Positions 50,369 to 57,824 of a DNA stretch of 64,000 bases are shown piece after piece. The notes below the pieces were generated by a model. The model saw nothing but the letters and a program-made list of their open reading frames with translations, was not told the DNA's origin and searched no databases. Every line of letters begins with the position of its first letter. The stretch's first letter is position 1. A program made the position numbers and the translations under genes. The stretch is from Pseudomonas sp. BP8 (GTDB lineage Bacteria; Pseudomonadota; Gammaproteobacteria; Pseudomonadales; Pseudomonadaceae): positions 5,861,501 through 5,925,500 of the forward strand of contig NZ_JAGINK010000001.1 of NCBI RefSeq assembly GCF_017875955.1, given 5' to 3'.

Positions 50369-50713
50369 AACACCCTGTGCCATTTTTTGCTGGGCAACCC
50401 GCGCCAGCCCTAGTATGCTTCTGCGCACATTACGCCCCAGACCGGCCCAGGCCGCTCTCCAGAGGGCTCGGCGACGCCTGACACAGCCGTCTGCCTTCTT
50501 TTCATGGCCCTTGAGGTCATACCGTTTAAGGCGGTTGCGGCTTACCAAAAATGAGCCAAGATCGTCCCCGAGAAGCCGGCCACAAGCCGGCTTTTTAATG
50601 CCTGACATAAACACTCGGAAATGGCGTAATCCGGCACCTATGACCATGGTGATGGGCGTCACTCAGCACCCAAAACCTCGCTCATACTTTCACAATCCAA
50701 CTGTTCTTCGCGC
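50369..50713. other. Intergenic region with a terminator, no supported gene
   Basis: 345 bp between the S24 gene and the convergent effector gene. It contains a plus-strand terminator (50574-50596) about 200 nt after the S24 stop. The sequence between could be a long 3' UTR or a small RNA; short open frames here have no start support. Confidence 0.5.
50574..50596 (+). terminator. Rho-independent terminator downstream of the S24 gene
   Basis: AGCCGGC-CACAA-GCCGGCT followed by TTTT on the plus strand. Good stem and T-run. Confidence 0.8.
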
Positions 50714-53038
50714 CTAGATGATCGAATCAATATCCAAGTGGAAGGGAGCACCCACCACGTGGCCTCCTGTTATTGCAGCAATCGCCCGTTCATCGTCGTC
50801 GGCCGCTGGAGGGATCATTGCCAACTGCTCTGGTGCAAGATTTTCCACGTGAGCATTCCAGCGAGGCAGGCTCTCTTCCAGCAACTCGGGCTGGCCTGCG
50901 AATACGCCATAGATATCACCCTCGGTCACCCTTTTTCCCCTTAATAGACCCAGCCGGGCTCGTGTCATATGCAGTTGCTCGATCTCATTGTGAAGTCTAA
51001 GGGTGGTGGCCTGTTGAGATTGAACATACATATCCGGGCGCGCCCTCAGACTACGCGTGAGGTCGCGCAATTGGTGAGTAATGCTTTTTAAAGCATTATC
51101 GACCCAGGCAAACTCGCGCTCGGTAACCAGCGAGCGGTTGAACGCGCGTGATTCCTGCCAGCGACGCAGGCTAGCCCAGCAATTGGGAATGTAGCTGGCG
51201 ACCATCTTGTGATCGGCGTTATCCAACAATTGGCGCAGAATTGATCCACGGACCGGCAATCCATCAGTTTCTCGCAGTACGCGAGCGCAGCCATGATCAA
51301 GGATGGTGCTACAGCCTGGCGCCCAGAGGATGGAGGACTTTTCTCCAGCGCCGAAATTCACCGGCATGAAATGGCGCAGGCTGCCGTGATGCGCGTAGGG
51401 TTCGCCCGCAAAGTTGACCACGCCGGTAATGAGCAACGCCAACCCAGCGGGCGCACTGAGAAGAGTTACCGCCCCTCTCGCCGCAAGATGCTTCGGTTCT
51501 GAGGTGTTCATCCACGTTGCAGGTACGCTCGGCACCGGGTCGTTGTGGTTGACGATTCGGTGATGGACAAGATCGCTGGCACCTTCAACAAACGTTTTAT
51601 CGGCTGCGCGTGGGGCGCCGTAGGTGTAGAGCACGATGTCTGCATCAAAACGTTCATCACGCCGCAACATCTCAGCCAGGATCAACGCTATTGCGCCGCC
51701 CAGGCTGTGCCCAGTAATCACCAGCTTTTGACCGCTGTGAAATTTCTCCAGATAGTCAGCGACAAATGTCCTCGCCACTTTAGCCGCGCCGTAAAACCCG
51801 TTATGCACTTTGCCCACCCCTTCTTCAAAAGGCACTTGGCGTGCATCGGCGTCACGGAGGCCGTCTTGCACAACTTCACTGGTTCCGCGCACTGAGATCA
51901 ATATCAGGTTTTCGTGATGGGTGATAAAGGCCTGCGTGTCTGTACTATCAGCGCGCTTACGATCATCCAGAAAGTGAAGCTTGGCGGGATTTTCCTGCGC
52001 GTCACCCAAGAGAGGATCGTTAGCCCCGGGATATAGCACAGGGTCGAACGGCACCACTTCCAAGCGTCTGGAGTAAGGCACCTCCTCATACAACGGGTAA
52101 TACGCCTTGCCATGGGCCTGGGAGGCTTCCACCTGCCACAGTTCGTCAAATTGCGGCAAGGCATGACCGAACCAGTTTCCACTACTCGGTTGAGTTGGAA
52201 AGCTCACATCGTCGGTTTCTACCGGTTGTACATTGGGGTTCTGGCCAAAGTCGGTGTAGCTCAGGGTCGCCATCAGCGCCAGTTGATACAGGTTCAGCGC
52301 GCAAAACTCGTTACTGGTCGACAACATCGGCCGCAAAGCCCGCAGCGGGCGTACTTCCAGCACATGATGCTTGTTCGGCAATAGGGCAATGCCTGTTGCC
52401 GTGGGCGGGGGTGGGGCAAACCCCAGTTCAGCTATCGCCAGATCAGTGGGGGTGACGACTGTGTTCATCCCAGCTCCCGGAGCGCGATTGTTCTGGGTCG
52501 TGGATGTCTTGGGTTGGGGCGGTTTTCGAAACAGCGCGTGCACATACTTATTAGGCGGGAAGTTGCGATCGACCCGGGGTGGCAAATGTGCGATGTGCTC
52601 CACAAGCTCACTCACTTCAACTTGGAGGAAAACATCGGCCTTGTCTTGAGCAGGATTGAGCCGCGTACGGACGCCTGTGTCATTGAAGAAGCGAGTTTTC
52701 TCAGCGCGGACTTGCAGCTCGGTGATGGGGAGCGGGTAATGAGGCCTTCTTATTGAATCCTGATAAAATTTTTCTGTACCTTGATAGAGCTTTATCAATC
52801 TGAGCAGCACCGGACCACAATGGTGACCCTGCACTTTTCCGGATCCAGCCGAGTCCAGCTGACCACTATAAACCACACCTTCGTAATCAGTGATCTCATA
52901 AGTTAAACCTGCATACGGCTTACCATCACCGAACTCGTCGACCAACTGAAAACTGCTTGAGTGATCGCGTAATGGGCAGGCGTGTATACGGCCGCCAAAC
53001 GATGCTTTGTCAACTTTCGCCAGGGGTTCATAAGTCAT
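50714..53038 (-). CDS. T6SS lipase effector (class 3 lipase, Tle-like)
   Basis: A 774-residue predicted phospholipase effector delivered by the linked VgrG. Residues 1-115 form an N-terminal domain whose first ~41 residues recur in the truncated fragments upstream. A Pro-rich linker (~172-215) precedes an alpha/beta hydrolase region of the Lipase_3 type. The likely triad is Ser 445 in 'ITGHSLGGAIA', Asp 500 in 'VNHNDPVPSVP' and His 550/551 in 'GEPYAHHGS'. Residues ~522-545 are hydrophobic ('VTLLSAPAGLALLITGVV') and may contact membrane. A charged helical tail follows. Its ATG overlaps the stop of the fourth immunity gene (ATGA). Tle sub-family is uncertain. Lower GC than the flanks. Confidence 0.85.
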   Translation of the reverse strand: MTYEPLAKVDKASFGGRIHACPLRDHSSSFQLVDEFGDGKPYAGLTYEITDYEGVVYSGQLDSAGSGKVQGHHCGPVLLRLIKLYQGTEKFYQDSIRRPHYPLPITELQVRAEKTRFFNDTGVRTRLNPAQDKADVFLQVEVSELVEHIAHLPPRVDRNFPPNKYVHALFRKPPQPKTSTTQNNRAPGAGMNTVVTPTDLAIAELGFAPPPPTATGIALLPNKHHVLEVRPLRALRPMLSTSNEFCALNLYQLALMATLSYTDFGQNPNVQPVETDDVSFPTQPSSGNWFGHALPQFDELWQVEASQAHGKAYYPLYEEVPYSRRLEVVPFDPVLYPGANDPLLGDAQENPAKLHFLDDRKRADSTDTQAFITHHENLILISVRGTSEVVQDGLRDADARQVPFEEGVGKVHNGFYGAAKVARTFVADYLEKFHSGQKLVITGHSLGGAIALILAEMLRRDERFDADIVLYTYGAPRAADKTFVEGASDLVHHRIVNHNDPVPSVPATWMNTSEPKHLAARGAVTLLSAPAGLALLITGVVNFAGEPYAHHGSLRHFMPVNFGAGEKSSILWAPGCSTILDHGCARVLRETDGLPVRGSILRQLLDNADHKMVASYIPNCWASLRRWQESRAFNRSLVTEREFAWVDNALKSITHQLRDLTRSLRARPDMYVQSQQATTLRLHNEIEQLHMTRARLGLLRGKRVTEGDIYGVFAGQPELLEESLPRWNAHVENLAPEQLAMIPPAADDDERAIAAITGGHVVGAPFHLDIDSII

Positions 53039-53832
53039 TGAGCGACATCCTTATTTTCAGTACAACCGGGATAGATTGTGCACACACGCCCGTCCAACAT
53101 TCGAAAGAAGCTGAAGTCCTTGTAGTTACCATTGCAATAAGCACTCTGATCTTCAAAGCTCTCGCCCATACAGCGTTTCCAACCCCCAGGCACTTTGACC
53201 CATGTATCTCCCCAACCAGGCTTTTCCTCCTCGGCCAGCTTGATCTTCAGCCTAACGGTCTTGCCCGGCAGTTGGTCCAGCGTGTACGCCGTAAAGGGGA
53301 TACTTTTGGTAACGTTGCCCTGCGTATCGGTATTTCGACAGGTAAGAATTTTTGTAATGTAACGATCGGGACCGATCGTGCGGAATAACCACTGGCACTG
53401 CCCAGAGAACTCACTCTCCCCGGCCGCGTTAAAGATGCCTTTGGAGCGTTCCATTAACTCAGGGCGCACCGCAAATCGAGCGTAGTCATAGGCGGTGTAG
53501 CTGCGCTCTTCACTTCTAGCAATAATCCCCCTAAGCTTAACTTCTACTAAATCCAACATTAGCGGACAGCCGCTTACTGTTCTGTACAGCACGATATCAA
53601 TACTGGACTTGTACTCTTTAGCATTTTTATTGAATCCAACGTGCGTATTTCTCCCCCCGGGTACGCTGCATGTTTCTCCGGTGGCGGGAACATACTCGGC
53701 TGTCACATCTAACATGAAGTCAGGAGGCAGATCAGGGATAAAGGTAAAACTCTCCGACTTGCCTAGGGCAGTACAGCCCATGACAAGAACCATGCTCCCA
53801 CCAAGGGCCAAGTTCTGGATAACTCGTTTCAT
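53035..53832 (-). CDS. T6SS immunity-like lipoprotein, copy next to the effector
   Basis: A 265-residue lipoprotein starting MKRVIQNLALGGSMVLVMGC (lipid Cys 20), predicted to reach the periplasm, where Tle phospholipases act. The start at 53832 has AAGGA at a good distance. The mature protein is beta-rich with many cysteines ('GETCSVPGG', 'SGQCQWLFRT', 'WKRCMGESFEDQ', 'CTIYPGCTENK'). From residue ~105 on it is almost identical to the first copy (56185-56982). Stop overlaps the effector start. Assignment as immunity protein rests on lipoprotein nature, tight linkage and position; no known immunity family was recognised. Confidence 0.8.
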   Translation of the reverse strand: MKRVIQNLALGGSMVLVMGCTALGKSESFTFIPDLPPDFMLDVTAEYVPATGETCSVPGGRNTHVGFNKNAKEYKSSIDIVLYRTVSGCPLMLDLVEVKLRGIIARSEERSYTAYDYARFAVRPELMERSKGIFNAAGESEFSGQCQWLFRTIGPDRYITKILTCRNTDTQGNVTKSIPFTAYTLDQLPGKTVRLKIKLAEEEKPGWGDTWVKVPGGWKRCMGESFEDQSAYCNGNYKDFSFFRMLDGRVCTIYPGCTENKDVAQ

Positions 53833-53861
53833 ACAATTCATCCTTGCCAGTAAAGATGCAT

Positions 53862-54089
53862 TCAATTTCGCACAGCCCCGTGCGACAAACCTCGCAGCGC
53901 GAGCATTAGCCCGCTGCTTACTTTTAGGCGGTGCAATCCGTGTCCTGACGAAAATAACTGAACAGGGGGGTTATCATCGGCAAAGTCATCTACTAACTGA
54001 AAGTTAGTCGAGTGCCCGTGTAAGGGGAAGGCGTGGATGCCGCCAGCAAACGATGATTTATCAATGTCCGAAAAGAACTCATAAGTCAT
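53862..54089 (-). pseudogene. Truncated effector N-terminus, fragment 3 (after immunity copy 3)
   Basis: A 75-residue frame starting at 54089 (MTYEFFSDIDKSSFAGGIHA), overlapping the preceding immunity stop (ATGA). Its first ~41 residues match the full effector's N-terminus; after 'DDFADDNP' the match stops and an unrelated tail 'PVQLFSSGHGLHRLK' continues. It lacks all lipase sequence. Confidence 0.85.
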
Positions 54090-54883
54090 GGCGTAACATC
54101 CTTATTTTCTATACAACCGGGGTAAATGGTGCAGACACGCCCATCCAGCATCCGGAAGGTGCTGAAGTCTTTGTAATTGCCATTGCAATAAGCAGTCGAA
54201 TCTTCGAAGCGCTCACCCATACAGCGCTTCCAGCCCCCAGGCACCTTGACCCAATTATCCCCCCAGCCAGGTTTCTCCTCCTCGGCCAGCTTGATCTTCA
54301 GCCTAACGGTCTTGCCCGGCAGCTGGTCCAGCGTGTACGCCTTAAAGGGGAGCCCCTTGGTCACATTGCCCTGCGTATCGGTGTTTCGACAGGTGAGAAT
54401 TTTTGTGATGGTACGTTTGCGACCGATCGTGCGGAAAAACCACTGGCACTGCCCGGAGAACTCACTCTCCCCAGCTGCGTTGAAGGTGCCCTTGAAGCGT
54501 TCGTCCAACTCAGGGTAAACCCCAACTCGAGCGTAGTGATAGGCGGTGTAGCTGGCCTTTTGACTTCTGCCAATAACCCCCGTGATAGTGATTTCTACCA
54601 GGTCCAACATCAGTGGGCAGCCGCTCACTGTTCTATAGAGCACGATATCGATACTTGACTTATATTCTCTATCAATTTTATTGAATCCAACGTGCGTATT
54701 TCTCCCCCCGGGTACGCTGCATGTTTCTCCAGTGGCGGGAACGTACTCGGCCGTCACATCGAACGTGAAGTCAGGAGGCAGATCAGGGATAAAGGTAAAA
54801 CTCTCCGACTTGCCTAGAACAGAACAGCCCATGACAAGAACCATGCTCCCACCAAGGGCCAAGTTCTGGATCACTCGTTTCAT
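54086..54883 (-). CDS. T6SS immunity-like lipoprotein, third in the array
   Basis: 265 residues, same build as the other three (lipobox 'VMGC', conserved cysteines) but the most divergent copy. Differences cluster between residues ~105 and 160 ('GVIGRSQKASYTAYHYARVG', 'YPELDERFKG', 'GRKRTITK'). Ends in ATGA overlap with a truncated effector start at 54089. Upstream in the same frame lies 'CSRCEACRTGCAK', a relic discussed separately. Divergence may mean specificity for a different effector. Confidence 0.8.
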   Translation of the reverse strand: MKRVIQNLALGGSMVLVMGCSVLGKSESFTFIPDLPPDFTFDVTAEYVPATGETCSVPGGRNTHVGFNKIDREYKSSIDIVLYRTVSGCPLMLDLVEITITGVIGRSQKASYTAYHYARVGVYPELDERFKGTFNAAGESEFSGQCQWFFRTIGRKRTITKILTCRNTDTQGNVTKGLPFKAYTLDQLPGKTVRLKIKLAEEEKPGWGDNWVKVPGGWKRCMGERFEDSTAYCNGNYKDFSTFRMLDGRVCTIYPGCIENKDVTP

Positions 54884-54967
54884 ACGGTTCATCCTTGCCA
54901 GTAAATATGCCTTCAATTTCGCACAGCCCGTGCGACAAGCCTCGCAGCGCGAGCATAAGCCCGTTGA

Positions 54968-55138
54968 TTACTTTAGGCAGTGCAATCCGTGTCCTGACGA
55001 AACAAACCTGAACAAGGGTTTATCATCGGAAAATTCATCTACAAACTGAAAGTTGGTCGAGTGACCGTGTAAGGGGCAGGCGTGGATACCGCCAGCAAAC
55101 GATGATTTATCAATGTCTGAAAGGAGTTCATAAGTCAT
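54968..55138 (-). pseudogene. Truncated effector N-terminus, fragment 2 (after immunity copy 2)
   Basis: A 56-residue frame (start 55138), identical in plan to the other fragments: 26 of the first 41 residues agree with the full effector by eye, then 'LFRFVSSGHGLHCLK' and a TAA stop. Overlaps the preceding immunity stop by ATGA. Confidence 0.85.
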
Positions 55139-55932
55139 GGAGTTACATCCCCATTTTCTGTGCAACCGGGATAGATGGTGCAGACTCGCTCATCCAGCAT
55201 CCGGAAGGTGCTGAAATCCTTGTAATTGCCGTGGCAAAATGCATCTTGATCTTCAAAACTTTCGCCCATGCAGCGTTTCCATCCCCCGTGCACCTTCACC
55301 CAAGTACCTCCCATGTAAGGGACTTCCTCCTCGGCCAGCTTGATCTTAAGCCTAACGGTCTTGCCCGGCAGTTGGTCCAGCGTGTACGCCGCAAAGGGGA
55401 TACTTTTGGTAACGTTGCCCTGCGTATCGGTCTTTCGACAGGAGAGAATTTTTGTAATGTAACGATCGGGACCGATCGTGCGGAATAACCACTGGCACTG
55501 CCCGGAGAATTCACTCTCCCCGGCCGCGTTGAAGATACCTTTGGAGCGTTCCATTAACTCAGGGCGCACCGCAAATCGAGCGTAGTCATAGGCGGTGTAG
55601 CTTCGTTTTTCACTTTTAGCAATGACTCCCGTGACCTCGACCTCAACCAGACTCAACATCAGCGGGCAGCCGCTCACTGTTCTGTAGAGTACGATACCAA
55701 CACTGGTTTTATATTCCTTACCCGGCTTATTGAAGCCAAGCTTTGTATTTCTCCTCCCGGGTACGCTGCATGTTTCTCCAGTGGCGGGAACGTACTCTGC
55801 CGTTGCTTCGAACGTGAAGCCAGGAGGCAGATCAGGGATAAAGGTAAAACTCTCCGACTTGCCTAGGGCAGTACAGCCCATGACAAGAACCATGCCCCCA
55901 CCAAGGGCCAAGTTCTGGATCACTCGTTTCAT
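55135..55932 (-). CDS. T6SS immunity-like lipoprotein, second in the array
   Basis: 265 residues with the shared lipoprotein signal and cysteines. The middle matches copies 1 and 4 ('RFAVRPELMERSKG', 'RTIGPDRYITKIL'), but the mature N-terminal part ('RRNTKLGFNKPGKEYKTSVG') and the region 'EVPYMGGTWVKVHGG' are its own, giving a mosaic pattern. The start at 55932 (MKRV) has AAGGA upstream; the frame is open further to 56088 but that holds the junction relic. Confidence 0.8.
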   Translation of the reverse strand: MKRVIQNLALGGGMVLVMGCTALGKSESFTFIPDLPPGFTFEATAEYVPATGETCSVPGRRNTKLGFNKPGKEYKTSVGIVLYRTVSGCPLMLSLVEVEVTGVIAKSEKRSYTAYDYARFAVRPELMERSKGIFNAAGESEFSGQCQWLFRTIGPDRYITKILSCRKTDTQGNVTKSIPFAAYTLDQLPGKTVRLKIKLAEEEVPYMGGTWVKVHGGWKRCMGESFEDQDAFCHGNYKDFSTFRMLDERVCTIYPGCTENGDVTP

Positions 55933-56017
55933 ACAGTTCATCCTTGCCAGTAAAGATGCCTTCAATTTCGCATAGCCCCGTGCGACAAGCCTCGCAGCGC
56001 GAGCATAAGCCCGTTGA

Positions 56018-56188
56018 TTACTTAAGGCAGTGCAATCCGTGTCCTGACGAAACAAACCTGAACAAGGGTTTATCATCGGAAAAGTCATCTACAAGCTGAA
56101 AGTTGGTTGAGTGACCGTGTAAGGGGCAGGGGTTGATACCGCCAGCAAACGATGATTTATCAATGTCCGAAAGGAGTTCATAAGTCAT
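56018..56188 (-). pseudogene. Truncated effector N-terminus, fragment 1 (after immunity copy 1)
   Basis: 56 residues from 56188 (MTYELLSDIDKSSFAGGINP), ATGA-overlapped with the preceding immunity stop, ending '...SSGHGLHCLK' and TAA at 56018-56020. Nearly the same as fragment 2. This is the position right after the adaptor-linked first immunity gene, so it is the best candidate for the start of the original effector gene of the locus. Confidence 0.85.
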
Positions 56189-56982
56189 GGAGCGACACCC
56201 TTATTTTCAGTACAACCGGGATAGATTGTGCAGACACGCCCGTCCAACATTCGAAAGAAGCTGAAGTCTTTGTAGTTACCATTGCAATAAGCACTCTGAT
56301 CTTCAAAGCTCTCGCCCATACAGCGCTTCCACCCCCCAGGCACTTTGACCCATGTATCCCCCCAACCAGGCTTTTCCTCATCGGCCAGCTTGATTTTCAG
56401 CCTAACGGTCTTGCCCGGCAGTTGGTCCAGCGTGTACGCCGTAAAGGGGATACTTTTGGTAACGTTGCCCTGCGTATCGGTATTTCGACAGGTAAGAATT
56501 TTTGTAATGTAACGATCGGGACCGATCGTGCGGAATAACCACTGGCACTGCCCAGAGAACTCACTCTCCCCGGCCGCGTTAAAGATGCCTTTGGAGCGTT
56601 CCATTAACTCAGGGCGCACCGCAAATCGAGCGTAGTCATAGGCGGTGTAGCTGCGCTCTTCACTTCTAGCAATGACTCCCGTGACCTCGACCTCAACCAG
56701 ATTCAACATCAGCAGGCAGCCGCTCACTGTTCTGTACAGCACGACATCAATACTGGACTTGTACTCTTTACCATTTTTATTGAATCCAACATGCGTATTT
56801 CTCCCCCCGGGCACGCTGCATGTTTCTCCAGTGGCGGGAACGTACTCGGCCGTCACTTCGAACGTGAAGTCAGGAGGCAGGTCAGAAGTAAAGGTAAAAC
56901 TCTCTGACTTGCCTAGGGCAGTACAGCCCATGACAAGAACCATGCCCCCACAAAGGGCCAAGTTCTGGATCACTCGTTTCAT
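56185..56982 (-). CDS. T6SS immunity-like lipoprotein, first in the array
   Basis: 265 residues, lipobox 'VMGC' near residue 20. The only copy coupled directly to the DUF4123 adaptor gene (ATGA overlap at 56979-56982), with GGGAGGAG as ribosome site. Almost identical to the effector-linked copy (53035-53832) over its C-terminal 160 residues, while its N-terminal third resembles the second copy. It is followed by a truncated effector start, not a full effector. Confidence 0.82.
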   Translation of the reverse strand: MKRVIQNLALCGGMVLVMGCTALGKSESFTFTSDLPPDFTFEVTAEYVPATGETCSVPGGRNTHVGFNKNGKEYKSSIDVVLYRTVSGCLLMLNLVEVEVTGVIARSEERSYTAYDYARFAVRPELMERSKGIFNAAGESEFSGQCQWLFRTIGPDRYITKILTCRNTDTQGNVTKSIPFTAYTLDQLPGKTVRLKIKLADEEKPGWGDTWVKVPGGWKRCMGESFEDQSAYCNGNYKDFSFFRMLDGRVCTIYPGCTENKGVAP

Positions 56983-57824
56983 ACGGCTCCTCCCTGCCAA
57001 AACACGGCTTCCTGATGCAAGCGTTCAAAATGAAGTGCCGGCGTTTCATTGGGCCTAGGCAACCAGGACTTTGGCGGTACATAGCCCGGAGCTTGCAAAC
57101 TTTGTGTGAGCAAGAAATGGATAGGTTCGGGCTCGTGCCAGCCCCAGGAACCTGCAAGGTCGAGCAGGCTGCGCAGCCAAGTGTCGATATCCTGTTGCGC
57201 GGCAAGCTCGACCAGAGTGCCCGTATGCTCCCGCATCAGGTAACGCCGGCAGTTATCGAACAGTACGTTTGCATAGGTAGTCGGCGGTGTGGGGGTATTC
57301 AGCCACGCGGGAGAGGCTGGCAGCGGGTATTGCTTGGGCGCGGGATTCTCGGCGACGCTCCACTGCTCAGCCTGCCAGTAACACACACTGGTTATTGGTC
57401 CTAGATATTCGGGGAACTGTTCGGGCCGCAGATACGCTAATGCTCGTCCCAGCACGCGGTTATCGTGCAAGCGATAGAGCGCCTGATTCGGCCGCTCGCC
57501 GGTTACCAGGCGCTCTTGCCAATGGCTGGTAAGCGCATCGAGGTCAGTATCTGCTGTGCTGGCCAACCAACCCCAATGACGTTCAGGCGACTTGAGTAAT
57601 GCCTGGACAATTGGATGATCTGTCGACTCCAGAAAAAAAATACGCGGCCCGACCTTGGCCAACGAATCAGCAGGGGTGCCGAGGTACAGGTTGCGGTACC
57701 GGTCAATTCCAAGCTCGCCGGCCAGCACATTGCACTCTTCGACTTGGCCATCGCAATCCAGCATCAGGTACAGGTGTCGCCCCAGCTTGGCTTGAACATA
57801 CAACCATTGCTCAAGCGTACTCAT
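56979..57824 (-). CDS. DUF4123 T6SS adaptor/chaperone (Tap/TEC type)
   Basis: A 281-residue protein of the DUF4123 family, which loads effectors on to their VgrG. Landmarks: 'LYLMLDCDGQVEECNVLAG', 'IFFLESTDHPIVQALLKSPE', 'HDNRVLGRALAYLRPEQFPE', then a variable C-terminal part. Start at 57824 overlaps the vgrG stop (ATGA); an upstream in-frame start at 57845 would overlap further. Linked adaptor and effector normally match, so it probably serves the lipase effector. Confidence 0.88.
   Translation of the reverse strand: MSTLEQWLYVQAKLGRHLYLMLDCDGQVEECNVLAGELGIDRYRNLYLGTPADSLAKVGPRIFFLESTDHPIVQALLKSPERHWGWLASTADTDLDALTSHWQERLVTGERPNQALYRLHDNRVLGRALAYLRPEQFPEYLGPITSVCYWQAEQWSVAENPAPKQYPLPASPAWLNTPTPPTTYANVLFDNCRRYLMREHTGTLVELAAQQDIDTWLRSLLDLAGSWGWHEPEPIHFLLTQSLQAPGYVPPKSWLPRPNETPALHFERLHQEAVFWQGGAV

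Noticed and set aside
53609-57058. Recurrent ~120-200-codon plus-strand frames across the immunity array
   Set aside because: They recur because the underlying units are repeated; they are antisense to the immunity genes and have no ribosome sites of note.
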